59,329 nucleotides of DNA from Asparagopsis taxiformis (lineage: Eukaryota > Rhodophyta > Florideophyceae > Bonnemaisoniales > Bonnemaisoniaceae), in NCBI GenBank assembly GCA_030407315.1, contig JALQPE010002718.1, positions 1 to 59,329 on the forward strand, given 5' to 3'. The translations under genes were made by a program, and so were the position numbers. Position 1 is the first letter of the stretch, and each line of letters opens with the position of its first letter. Below are positions 1 through 11,604 of the stretch, in pieces. The notes under the pieces were generated by a model. The model was not told the DNA's origin and searched no databases. It saw nothing but the letters and a program-made list of their open reading frames with translations.

Positions 1-787
1 GGCGAGGATGCTTCATGATGCAGCATGATGCAGAATAATGGTGAGAATATCATACGCATATTTGCAGATCTCAGCTGAATTCCCAAAATCTGCTATTCAA
101 ATTTGCAAGCTGCGTCCTCGCCAACGAGGACGTCCGGATCATGCAGGGTGTTTGCGACAGTGACAGATCTACGAAATCGTGCAGCCATCTAAACATTAAT
201 GTGTACTCTAGGAGGCATGTATAATAATTATCTATACGATGTATACCAACTGCTACGAAGGTGCTGCGTGCTAAAGCATAATAGTGAGAATGTCATGTGA
301 TACACATGGTGCACATTTGTGCAAATCAGGGACTTCAGCTGAGTTCCTATCAAAAACTATATCAAGCTCCAATACGACTAATCTTGTTCATGAATCGATA
401 CGATACCGCTTCTACCGAATACTCATGGTTTGTACATTAAGAATCCGCCAAAAGAAGCTCTGCGCGTCTACACGTGCATCACATCACTGCACTGGAAAGG
501 ATTGGAATCATAGCACCTCGTATCTGGAGCTTTTCAACAACTTGACCGGTTTTATTCTCAACCTTCTCTGAGATAGAATGGAGGACTGGAATTCATCCCT
601 CCTAATTGTTGTAGCAGATACCAGGTCATTGTCGGGGTAAGGTGCACTAAAAAAGAACGAAGCCCCATTGTCATGAATAAGCGGCTATGAAGGGGTACCA
701 TCAAAACAGTAATCACTTCAATTCATAATTTGCGCATGACGAAAAGCATCATACCGGAGTGGAAATGCTTCTCGAGCTCTTGAAGGT
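1..787. other. Intergenic, no supported gene
   Basis: No convincing coding sequence is visible. A diverged direct duplication is present: the stretch around 33-85 (TGAGAATATCAT then CAGCTGAATTCC) reappears around 279-350 (TGAGAATGTCAT then CAGCTGAGTTCC), about 245 bp apart. The reading frame at 284-571 has no recognisable motif and overlaps this duplication, so I do not call it a gene. Confidence 0.5.
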
Positions 788-2189
788 TCAACCCTGCTTA
801 TTGAAGCATTCTTTGGAACAGGCCCATATCTCCTCTCTGTCTGTCTTCCCAGCAACTCTTCTCCCATACTCGCAAATACTGTGCACTGGCTGATGGCACT
901 CTGTGCACTTATGGGATGTTATAGAGGTTTCACCAGGTCTGAGACTCATTGCCACAACACAGTCTGATTTAGCACACAATTTGTGCGTCTACCTTTTTCA
1001 TTACCATCAGGAGTAGAAGAATGAACTTGCCCGGAGCTTGTCATTTTGATATCACCACTATGATCGAAGTACTTCTCTTTTCTCCTGGAAAGTTTGAGTC
1101 TCTTGCTCTTCCTCGTTCCCTGGACCAAAGCTGAGTCATTGACAGTTCCCGGAAACTCTTTTGAAACGTCTTGGGGGCCTTTTCTTTCGGGGAGAATTTC
1201 CTGGGAAGCATTACTTCTGGAAAGTACAGTCTCCTTGCTCCCGGCACACTTCGAAAGACCGGGAGCTGGGGAGGGTGGATCGACATATGCCGGTGTACAT
1301 AGAGGAGTATCGGCTTCCTTGTCACTGAGAGTGTCTGATGTGAGGGGCATGAGGCCCACACATGCCTCAGCTTGTGACATGGGTCTCAGATCGGCCGTTC
1401 TAGATTTATCCAGGAGTGCATTATTAGCTATTGCACCAAGACGCTTCATTGCAACTGCCGCACAATCTTTGTCTTTCTCTATTAAAACAGCTGGTCGTGA
1501 TGTTCGAAGGCACGCAATTCCAGATGTGAGCGTGCCAGCATACGGATCACAGACAAGTCCACCAGGAGGACAAAAGAAGTTAGAAGCTCTACGAGTAAGT
1601 CGACATTCTTCTCCTCGACACGAACAAGTTTCCTCGTTCCATCGTACTTAAGCTTCGCAGACGGTACAGGGACGTTGTCGATTATATTGAATTTCCGGCT
1701 GTGGTACATTTGATTAGTTGATAAGGCAATTCAAAGTCCACTACTCTTGGGATACTTTTCCAAGAGAGCTAATGCTGGGGAGTAAGCCAAAAGAGCAAAA
1801 TCGCATGCGCACTGTGGCATTTTCAGCCTCCCATTTCTTCTGAGTGTAGAAGTATCCTTCGAAATGATGAGCGGATAATGTAGTACCTGGAATCCATTCC
1901 TCTGGAAAGCATCAAACCACTTATGAAACCATTGCCAACTAGTGAACAATACAATGGATCCCTCTGGAACAAGAAGTCTCCGACAAAATTGGGCAAACTC
2001 GTTGATTTCCTTATCGTCAACGAAATCGTCGAATCCACTTCCAGCTCCAGATGCAGTTTTCATCTGAATAGAGTAAGGTGGATCTGTGAGGATGGTTGAT
2101 ACATTTCCTTTAAGTTTTTCGTATTCCTCGCTCTTCTGCTCAAACTCCTGCCATTTCATTCCAAAAACTTGAATATTGAAGCTCTGCAA
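788..2189 (-). pseudogene. DNA adenine methyltransferase (DPPY, beta-class order) half with C-terminal Cys/His cluster, frameshifted
   Basis: This is the downstream half of a minus-strand gene beginning near 3677. The 1731-2189 segment holds catalytic motif IV, ILTDPPYSIQ, about 36 residues in. Further on, in another frame near 1490-1570, lies the AdoMet-binding motif I, CDPYAGTLTSGIAC, preceded by VDLLVELLTSF, which resembles the conserved helix before motif I. DPPY before motif I is the order of beta-class amino-methyltransferases that make N6-methyladenine or N4-methylcytosine. Coding then continues through 946-1449 (hydrophilic linker with basic KSKRLKLSRRKEK) to 788-979, where CAKSDC, HKCTECHQPVHSIC and WACSKEC form a Cys/His cluster suggesting a zinc finger. 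Frame changes are needed near 1745, 1690, 1575 and 975, several at short homopolymers, so it is probably a pseudogene. Family assignment rests on the two motifs; target base and biological role are inferred. Confidence 0.72.
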
Positions 2190-3677
2190 ACATTCTGTCG
2201 GATCTGCCTTAGATGCATCTTCATTGTCCAGTTTTCCCCCTTTGGGTACTTGGGATTACTCTCTTCATTATTATTATCTTCATCGATGTGTAAAGGCTCA
2301 GAGAGCTCCTCAGAGTCGTCAACCGAAATTGTAGGATCTGTCGTTGAGAGATTTTCCATGGATCGATGAATTAAATCTGAGACTTCTTTCGTGTCATGGT
2401 TTTTTTTGGTGCGGCAGCTTTCTTCCTCATTTTGAAAGTCGTTTGATCCGTTCGATAGATCGTTTGAGTTCCTGTGGCAATGCTCTTGCCCCTTGAATTT
2501 CATTAGATTCTGGTGGGCAACTGCAGGGCATGCCATCTTGTATGCCTCATAGAAAGAAGGCAGTGGATCCAAGTCGTTTTCCATGATTGGAAGCGATTTC
2601 CCTGTCAAAAATTTGAGTACGCTCAGCGTTCCGACGCATCAATTCCATCTCCTTCGGCCAGATTTTCGTTCCCATCAACTTCTCAAACTTTTCAATTTCG
2701 AATAAAGCAGACTTGGCGGCGAGGTACTGTTCAGTAACAACAGTGTGTTTTGTCGCACCATACCCATTGAACTGTGCAAGATCTCTTATCCTCCAAAGGG
2801 TATTGATTTGTAGTTGCTCACCAATGTTTCCGGATGCATTCATAAATGCAGTGGACTGCTTGAAAGTAGAAGTAGAAATGATATTCCTATAGACCCTTGA
2901 GTCAACACCCCACGGGAATCTTAGAAATGTGGGCTTTTTTCTTCTGTTGTGATGTAGCAAGTTCCTTATTCTCTTCGTTGACAATTATACCAACTGTGTC
3001 GATGACGGACTGAGGTAAACGAAGAGCGCACGCTGCCAATTGTTTGATAGTGGATGTGCAGCCTTTCTTCCCCCACAGTAAAACACTGCGACCTCACTTG
3101 CTTTGGCACTCCTGTTCAGCCTAGCAGACAATGTTGCATAGTCTTGCTTTAGGCTTCGCAGAATATCGAACTGTGTTTGTTCAACTATAAAGTCGTCAAC
3201 GTTTTTAAAGTTGCAGCTTCTCGCAAACGCACGAAAAGTTTCCAAAGAAGAGGTACTTCGGAGCTTCGTAACAGATAGGTTGAAACCACTCCATTTCTCT
3301 GGTCTAGAACAGATGAGCTTCTGGAGCGCTATCAGCCTATGGGCGCCATCTACTATTCCAAACCACTCCTTTCTTTTCGATACTTCTTTCTGAGCAGCGT
3401 CCTCACTAGCAAGCTCCTTCCTGAAATATTGTAGAGGAACTGAAGAGAAGGCTCCCTCCAAACGAATGACGTAACACATTGAGCCCCCTGAGGTTACTCC
3501 TCCGTCCTCTTCATCATCGAATATGCGAGCCAACTCTTGCACGCATCCGTTCACAGTGTCTCTTACACAAGTAAACGGAATACAGGCCATCGGATCTACT
3601 GAAACTATTTCAGCACCAGACATAAGCGAGGAAAACCTTTCTTTAGCAGAATCCATTTGTGACTTCCCTTCGCTCAA
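2156..3677 (-). pseudogene. ParB-like N-terminal half of the same methyltransferase gene, frameshifted
   Basis: The 2985-3677 segment (230 residues) contains VDPMACIPF near its start and WFGIVDGAHRLIALQKL at about residues 104-120. The second resembles the DGxHRxxAL signature of the ParB/Srx-like fold. Downstream, coding hops frames. Near 3090 it enters a frame reading KQLAACALRLPQSVIDTVG, near 2925 it returns to the frame of 2547-2984, near 2635 it moves to that of 2156-2608 (acidic, low-complexity linker with DEDNNNEES), and near 2235 it reaches the methyltransferase frame. Each hop joins stretches that read smoothly across it, which points to one ancestral gene with several indels. ParB-like domains beside DNA methyltransferases are common in phages and mobile elements, so a mobile-element origin is plausible. 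I chose 3677 because it is the first start of the open frame; the true start is unproven. Confidence 0.62.
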
Positions 3678-5545
3678 TATGCTGATCTAAAGTTGATAAT
3701 CCCTGCAGATATTCGATCTTGGCTTTGATGCAAGTCTGAAAAGTCACTTCAGCTCTAGAACGTTCGTTTCAATTATATTCCTGTAATGTTATCTCGCTCG
3801 TGTGGGATCCCACCGAAGGATCGGTACTTGTGAGTTCTGGGCAGAAATTTGAAGTAGAATGAGGTCAAATCTTGAACGTGGTTGCGAGGACAGAAAAGTT
3901 ATTCTTCCAGATGCTGGTAACTTCCACTGCTATGATAGTTTGGCTTCATATCCCACGTGCATTGGTCCCTTTTGTAGCATGCAGAGATGTCAATGAGCTT
4001 TGGCTGTATTGAATAAATGAGCTAGCTGTTGAGCTTGCTCTCGAGCGATCTCTACGTGATTCCGATTTTGTTGTAGAGATTAGTCTCATCGCTTGTTCTG
4101 GACATTCACGGAATGAGATGTAGATGAATATCAGGAACAGAAATCATCTTCCTGTGCGAAATTATCTAAAATTTTATAGGAATACGTTGAATCTGGTTCA
4201 AGTCACTAGAGATATCATATCTTCTTCAATATCTGCAATGAATGACTTATTCTGAAAGCATGAAAAGCTTCAAAGGTGATTGATGATGTTTCTGAATACT
4301 GATTTACTATATCATCAACGTGACAAAAACCATGGGTCAGAGATGTCCTCTCTCCAGACACGCATGATCCAGACCAAGCTGTGAAAGCAGAATCTCTGTT
4401 ATACACTGGGTCGTGTGTAGTCACTTTGTTCCACGTATAAAACCTGGCCCATCTGGATACGATGAAATCGTTTCACGGATCTAGAGCCCCGACAGTGAGC
4501 CTGAAAATAGTACCGGAACTCGCTGAATACGCTAGACACATGGTGAACGGTCCATTCCATCATCAGCAGGTACCCTCACAAGCGAAGGCTTGAGATTAAA
4601 CACGTTGTCTCCATTGAGACACGTATCGCATCATACTTACTGTGAAGTTTCACGACGCCGTAAAATTTTGCTCGTCTAGGGCCAGCCTCCTGCAACTTTC
4701 CACTCAGGATGTCATATAAGAATTGCAAAGTGCAATGTGACGTGAAGCATCAGAATAGCAACCATTCCTGACAGGAATGATCCCATCTACATCCGCCCTC
4801 CAGCTTATAGTTGATGTAACGTGTTCATGCATGCGAATGAGAAGGATTCTGGTTATTTGTCTTATGTAACGTTACATCTCAAGCTCCAGTGACATCGCGA
4901 AACATTATTTTACATTAAAAACTCTCTCATATCGTTACTTCGTTATCGGTGGCCAGAAGTTTCATAACGTCTAAATTTCGGCCTTCTCATTCGTGTGTGA
5001 ATGTGATACGAGAACATTTTCTTCTTGCTTTGTCATCATAAATCTCGACTATTCTACCGTTCATGTCGTTGCTTCACGACAAGGATTACTCCACACGGAC
5101 GAACAGTAAATGAACTCCAGTGAAACATGGAATCGCTCCTAGCTGTATAGTTACACGTCACTACGAAGACCCTAATCTCATTCATTTTCAGATGAAAAGT
5201 ATGCCTACATCGCAGTGAGACATAGCAAAATGAGTCACATGCATGTGACACATTCCCATGGGTAACGGTATCTCTCAGTTAGCTTGGCACGGTAATCCCA
5301 CGGCCTGGCGCGCAGAAAACCAAAAGATGTAGATTGATCATGTAGCTGCAAAATGCCAGTTCATTATTTTGTGGAGGTGAGATAAGGTGCATGCATTCCT
5401 TCAAATATATATAAGGAGAGATCACGTTTCGATCGAAGCTGTGACTTTCAGAGAGCTCTCTGTACTCAACAGCACCCTCCACTTCGGTACTTTTCCTGTA
5501 CCTTTTTGGAAAATCATCAACTTCGCTCTAGACCATTGCTGAAAG
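3678..5545. other. Intergenic between divergent decayed genes
   Basis: About 1.9 kb, fairly A+T-rich, lies between the minus-strand methyltransferase gene and the plus-strand DUF7869-type gene. The short frames at 4215-4424, 5054-5251 and 5279-5482 show no motif, repeat or plausible neighbour relation. I see no gene, tRNA or tandem repeat here. Confidence 0.5.
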
Positions 5546-7930
5546 GTGTTCTTCAATGATCCAACGATGAGCACGAGAGATGAATACTTCCCAGAAGGGC
5601 AAACATACTCTCCCAATTCATATACTGAGCGGGTCCTTCAACGAATACAATCGGTTGTATCTCGTGACCATTCTCAAGCTGAGTACACTGAGCAAGTATA
5701 CATGCGGAAGCCTCTCTTGCTGAAGAGAAAATTAGACCTCGAACTTACGGAACTAAGGACAAGAAGAATCAAGCTTGCAGAAGAATGTTCCGATCTTTCC
5801 GTTTCTTCATGGGAGTGCTGCAAGAGGTTCAGGTGTTTTGCTTCTGTAGACGAGTCATTTCTGCTCGCTCAACGTCGGCGGTTCCTACTAATGAACCAAT
5901 TCGAAAGAAAGAATGCGCTCATATCAATGCTGAGAATGATAAATGGAAAGAAAGGAAGCATTAAAAAGTTCTATTTTGACGGGAACCAGTATGTTCAAGC
6001 TTCCTCGAGAAAGGGTTCAAAGTCTCTCGTTTCCTTCAGTGCGCTGTGAAAGAAACAAGTAAGTCAAGAGGTACAAAATCTCTTTTTAGATTACCTCGAC
6101 TAAGTTCTGGAATGAGCACGCGGGATGTTATTCGTGTGTATATTGACAATCTCGCCGAAAGTACTTCTAATAGGATGCCGGACACTGGAGAGATGCATCT
6201 CCCTTACTTCGAGAAAAAAGAAGTGTACAGTCTATTCTGCTCTCAATGGAAAGAAGTGGATTGTCTGCAGAATACAGTTCCACCCCGAGCTACACATACT
6301 TCCTTGAAGTCTGGAAGTCATTCTGTCCGATTGTCAAATGCAGAAAGGTGCATCGGTTTTCGAAGTGCGACATTTGTGAACATCTTAGGAAACAGCTTTG
6401 CTGATGCAGGATTAAATCGTGAGAAGACTGACAAACTGAGGAAGCTGAAGGTCCAACACAACCGTTTCGTGGAGAAAGAGAGACTTCAATACTACCGGAA
6501 TAGAGAAAATGCTCGCCATCATCCACGAAAGTTTGCCAGCATAATCATTGATGGTGCCACACAAGCTCCATACGCACTCCCGCATTGGCCATTTGAGACT
6601 AAGACGACTCAAAAAGGTCATAAGATCAATATTCATCTAACTGGAGTTCTTGAACATGGTCCAACGAATCATCTATTTCTGTTCACAATGACAGATGAGT
6701 TTGATACTGGATCAAATCATGTAATTGAAGCCATGCATAGGTGGCTCTCTCGGAAGGCTACGAAAGGAAAGCTACCGGATACTCTTTACGTTCAGCTAGA
6801 CAACTGTGGTCGGGAAAACAAGAACCGCTATTTTTTTGCGTATTGTGAGTGTCTAGTTTCGAAATGTCTTCCAAGAAGTCTTTGTTTCTTTTTTACCCGT
6901 TGGCCATACCCACGAAGACATTGACCAGTGTTTCTCTTGTACTTCCCGAAGGCTACGAACGAACAGCGCGATAACCCTCGAAGATTTAATTTTGCAACTA
7001 TCGAAATCTTACACACCTACCCCAACCGTATCCCACATGCAATCTATCGCAACCTATCAGGGTTATTTGAAGAATCAAAATGTCTCGAGAAGGTCTCTTC
7101 ATTCTCTCAGTTCAGATACTTCCAATTCAGCAGGAAACGAGGTGAACCACGAAGTATTCACGAGCGATTCCAGACTACAGTCTCGGTTAAGAGAGATTGC
7201 AATGGTAATTCGAGTGGTCTCCATGCAAATATAGATGGTGGATTTCTGAAGTTTACGCCCAATATTTTCGATGCACCACCCACAGAAACTTCCCCTCCAG
7301 ATAACTACCGATGTATGTCGAGGAATCTCTGCGGCAGAAGCCCGCATTTCCGATTTCCATCGAATGGTAGCTCTGGAGAAGCTTGCAGATATAATATATA
7401 CTCCACGCTCAGACAATATGCACTGGGACCACGACACCTCTCCAGAACAAAATGGAAGGCATTTTGCAATTTTGCTGAATGGCAATGCAGAAATGAACGA
7501 GACAGACTTATCCGACGAAGATGCCTCTGATCCTCTGGCGAATTACAGCTATAACGTTGGAGACATGATTGCTGTCAGGACAGCCGAGCCATCAAATCCC
7601 TTCTGGCTCTCATATGTTACTGAAGTTCAGGTTAACAGTAGCGGAGAAATATGGCTCCTGGGTGTGAGATGGCTGCAGGCGTATACTAACATGAAAGACC
7701 CATTCAAGTCAAAGTACAGTGAGGCAAAGAAAAGTAATGGAGATGTATGGACCTCTGAAATCAGTGTGAACACAGTCTTGGCACGTTTGACGAGACTAAG
7801 AAAGGATAAGACTCTGTCAATGGGAGATGTGAAGATGATAAAGAGAGTCTCACATACGTTCCAACACATTCTTGAGGTATTGTGTATCGTCGTACACAAC
7901 AAAAACATGGATACTATCATAGCCCCCTGA
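5546..7930 (+). pseudogene. DUF7869-type transposase-like protein, multiply frameshifted
   Basis: The core at 6500-6960 reads IIIDGATQAPYALPHW, then YVQLDNCGRENKNRYFFAYCE, then, one frame over, FLPVGHTHEDIDQCFS. The spaced D, DN and HEDID acids and the QLDNC / VGHTHEDID signature match the DUF7869 family, whose spaced acids look like an RNase H-type DDE transposase core; that mechanism is inferred. Upstream, a different frame at 6300-6410 gives KVHRFSKCDICEHLRKQL, a likely metal-binding element common in the family. The N-terminal part (5546-6049) is basic and helical. The C-terminal part (7540-7800) has NVGDMIAVRTAEPSNPFWLSYV and LGVRWLQAY, resembling the small beta-rich tail of these proteins. 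At least five frame changes (near 6000, 6300, 6410, 6865 and 7200-7270) indicate decay. No flanking terminal repeats were found. Confidence 0.62.
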
Positions 7931-9155
7931 TTCACCGTAAGCGACAATTACCTCGTGTATTCGACCCACTTGGCTTCTAATAAGGCTGAAAAAGAAGTAA
8001 GATGTAGTTCCTCTCCGCTTACGAATTGGAATTATCCATATGAATACTTCGTCATAATAAATAAGCAGGCGGCTTTTGAACGAATAACCGCAGCTAGATA
8101 TGAAGCACATACAGTCTAGCACCGCCAACATCAATCGGAGTTTAGAATATTATACAACCGCGTATGAAGATCGCAGAATGTGACCAGCGCCGGTATGTTG
8201 CAAGCTTGAGTAGAGCAGTTGAGAATTGGATTTACCAATACAGGGTCAAATCGAAAGACTTCCGCTTACAAAAACTCTTTTGTGTCTCTCCTGAGCAGAC
8301 TATCTGAGAAAGCACCATCACAGGAAGATACACACATATCGCGTTGATGGCGCCTCCACGGTGCATATTTTGGATTAAGTTCCTAATTTCAAAATTCCAG
8401 CCCAATGACCCAATAGCTGAGATCTATCTTTGATGTGATATGTGCTTCACACATGTCCATATGTCAACGACTGGTATGTATACAAATTCACTGCACAGAT
8501 GACACGTAAAACACGAGCGTACGCTCAAAGACAACTTTGGAATTTCAAATTCCTGTACAGTACATTGGACTATGGTTCAATTTGGAATCAATAGTGCACC
8601 TGCTTATAAATTAAAGAACATTTCGAGAGCTGCTCGATTGAACAAATATACTGTCAGGAAGTCCGCTTGTCCGCCTGGCTCTTCTGGAGTTTCAACTAAG
8701 CCATTTGGCTAGCTGACAGCTGCCTCATCACAGACGCTTGCTGACCTCTTCAATCTCCAAACAATGTCAGTGCTTCACGCAAATTAATGGAGATATTGAA
8801 TTGCGCATTAATGCAATTCAAATTGGTCCATCTGCACACGCCGATCCCCTCATTAGGTTTTGCTCCAGCTCACATTCGGATGGACTGCTTTCCACCACGT
8901 AAATAGCACCTGCAGCAAGTTCCATCAAAATCAATCTAAAAACTAATGTTATGTTTTATTTGTCCGTTATACACACTGTGTAACACATGAACCGTAGACA
9001 TGGTACTCCCAATGATACACTGCAGTGTATGTATGGTATCCATCATTCATTAGTATGATAGCGGAGTACAGGACTGACACATGGCAAAATATGGCCGTGG
9101 AATACTGTGCACATAATTCTGTTCTAAAATAAATATTCTGATTTTGGTGCTCACT
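7931..9155. other. Intergenic, no supported gene
   Basis: About 1.2 kb without a credible coding frame. The minus frame 7850-8134 mostly overlaps or abuts the end of the preceding gene and has no motif. No tandem structure or RNA gene is recognisable. Confidence 0.45.
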
Positions 9156-10305
9156 GTGTTGGACGTCGAGTGGAAGTCCGGCTCGGTTACATTGCTGGTC
9201 AGCCCTGAAATTCTAAAATGTTGGGCTGAGAAATAGCTGCAAAACTGTATCCATGTGCAATACTCGACCAACCTGAAATGGACGTCCGGTGAATGTCCAT
9301 CTCAATTGCATTGCTGGCGAGCCCAGAAATTCTAAAATTTTCAGTCAGAAAAAAAATTGCAAAATTATATCGATTTGGGCGGTCGAAAGTGCCGTACGGC
9401 ACACCCCCATCTCAAAAACATGTTCACATGTGCATGTTTTTGAGAATGGCTCAAAATTCAATTCAAATCAAGGTGTCTAATCTGACCACAACGGCCCAGA
9501 AGAAGCCATCCGACGCCCCGAGCGGGGCCATCGCTGGCTTCTGTAAGCACCAACTGTAAGCAAAGCCACATCTCACGAAGGATCGATTCCAAGCTCAGCC
9601 TCAATACGCCAGGGCGAAGTTTTGGTCCTTGTTTCGACATGCTCCCACCCCACTTTCTCACGACAAACACTACTCATCCATCATGCTGCACATGCTACGT
9701 GCACTTCGTATGAGCAGTGGGCCCGCCTGCGTGGTTGCTGTAATGCGTAGATGTGAGCAGCATACGAACAACCCAGAATGGACGTCTGGTGGATGTCCGG
9801 CTCAATTGCATTGCTGGCCAGCCCAGAAATTCTAAATTTCGGGCAGAAAAAAATTGTGAAAAATCATCGATTTGGGCCGGTCGATTGTGCCGTACGGCAG
9901 ACCCCCCATCTCAAAAACATGTTCACATGTGCATGTTTTTGAGAATAGCCCAAATTTCAATTCAATCACGGTGTCTAATTTGGCCACACGGCCCAGGCAC
10001 CGACCGCCGCCCCGAGCGGGGTCATCACTGGCGTCTGTAAGCACTAACTGTAAGCCGGAACCGGCCGCCGCCCCGAGCGGGGTCATCACTGGCGTCTGTA
10101 AGCACCAACTGTAAGGCTAAATGGCGTCTTACGAGGGTCAATTTCAGGCTCAATACGCAGGGACAGGTCTTGGTCCTTGTTCCATCATTGTCCCGCCCCA
10201 CTCTCTCACGACCAACCTGAAATGGACGTCCGGTGGATGTCCAGCTCGATTGCACTGCTGGCCAGCCCAGAAATTCTAAAATTTCCGAAAAGTCAATTTG
10301 GTGGC
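9156..10305 (+). repeat. R1 repeat array with conserved hairpins
   Basis: Two long copies (about 9268-9665 and 9764-10208) and two partial ones (about 9160-9260 and 10208-10300) share a start like AAATGGACGTCCGGTGGATG, then CAATTGCATTGCTGG and AGCCCAGAAATTCTAAA. Both long copies hold the palindrome GTGCCGTACGGCAC (9389-9402; last base changed in copy two) and a 34-base hairpin with arms CTCAAAAACATG and CATGTTTTTGAG (9411-9444 and 9910-9943). Their 3' part has a GC-rich block (CCCCGAGCGGGG, then CTGTAAGCAC) present once in copy one and twice in tandem in copy two (about 10005-10114). A further copy lies in reverse at 56395-56740. No coding capacity. This looks like a non-autonomous dispersed repeat. 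Confidence 0.75.
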
Positions 10306-11604
10306 CCGGCATCTCCTGTGCCGAAAATTCCAGCAGTCACTTCTGATATACTATATCGTAGTAGTAGTAGTCTAGACGTGTTTCGCACTTGTACGCATCA
10401 GGGAAGGCGTCACGGAAGGTTGAGACTACGCTAGTTGTGTACCGCGTCGTCTGAAATAGCGAGTAGTGTTTGTTGTATAGTTGTGGAGTATGCGTCTAGT
10501 GGTTTTGTAAAGCTTGCAGAACGGGATAGGGATGTGGGTGGCTCTATTTTATGAATACATGAATACAAATATTCAGGGGTGACAAAGCGGAAAGGCATAG
10601 GCTCATACATGTTTGAGATTGCATAGTGGAGAAAATATTTACATCGAAATTTACATGGAGCAGATGGAGGTTTCAAGGATGAGGTATGAGAGGAAGAAAA
10701 TTCTTCTGTGGTATGAGGATGTGTTCTCTGGAGGGATGCAATCTTGGGATGGTACAGGGGGAGGTGGAAATGTACGGAGTGCGGGTTTAGAATGGAGTGT
10801 GATTCGGAGAGGAGTGCCGACAATCATATTATGGGGATTTGGGAGACGCTGCGGGGTGTTGGGGTAGTGAGGGCGGAGGAGGTGTTTAGGTGGGACCGTA
10901 GGAGGGTGCGGTTGAAGGCCCCGAGAGGAGGGGTTTTAGGAAAGTGAGGAGAAAGAGGTGGGAAGGGGGGTGGCGTCTGTTCTGGCTGTGGTGAGTGGGG
11001 ATGTGATGGAGAAGAAGAGGGTTATTGTATTTGGGGAGGGAAGGGAGTGGGAGGATGGGTGCGAAGTGGGGGGTTGATATGTGTTTCAGAGCGGGGAGTT
11101 TCTGGGGAGACGGCGGGGGAGCGGGAGCGTGGGCCGGTGGTGGTGGTGGTGGTGGTGGTGGTGGTGTATACGGTATCGAAGATGCGGATGGCGTGGGGGC
11201 ATGGAGCAGGTGAGGGAGGGAGGGGTGGAGCAGGTCGAAGAGTAAGCTGCAGGGGAAGTTTGTGGAGAGGGCGAAGAGAGGGGTTGAAGGTAGAGGAGAG
11301 AGGGTATTGAAGAACAATACGTTGCAAAGGTGATGGGGGAGAGCATGGTCGAGGGATAGGGGGTGTTTTTTGCCCTATTCTGAGGTAGTATGAGGACTGG
11401 TTATACGAAATCTGTACGGTAGAGCAGAAAGTAGGTATGGAATGGAGGTGTGCACCGTGGAAGCGGGGATAGGTAGCTAAAAATGCGTGCTAGAGTGGTA
11501 TTGGGGTGTTTGAGGTACAGTACGGAGGAGGTGAGCACCAACTGGAAGGGGGTGTGAGCGAGAGGATGAAAAAATTAAAGACAAAAATTGGAGTCGACCG
11601 ACAA
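10306..11604. other. Purine/G-rich intergenic stretch, possible decayed gene
   Basis: The plus strand is strongly G-rich with many GAGG, GGTG and GTGG runs. A frame at 10744-10947 contains KCTECGFRMECDSERSADNH, which recalls a C-x2-C...H zinc finger, but no second domain follows and stops interrupt it. The minus frames here are proline/serine/histidine-rich low complexity and are best explained by the base bias. I see no supportable gene. Confidence 0.4.
11136..11165 (+). repeat. (GGT)10 microsatellite
   Basis: Ten uninterrupted GGT units. They create the poly-Gly, poly-Val and poly-His/Pro runs seen in frames through this point, which are therefore not evidence for proteins. Confidence 0.95.

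Noticed and set aside
788..3677. Bacterial contamination or a restriction-modification system
   Set aside because: The methyltransferase motifs alone could suggest it, but no endonuclease or bacterial operon is present. The neighbours are eukaryotic elements, and the sister gene joins a SET domain.
788..3677. Integrated giant virus or phage
   Set aside because: ParB-like and methyltransferase domains occur in such viruses, but no capsid, polymerase, terminase or packaging gene is seen in the window.
10886..11346. Pro/His/Ser-rich proteins on the minus strand
   Set aside because: Several overlapping frames arise from the G-rich bias and the GGT microsatellite on the other strand; none has a motif.
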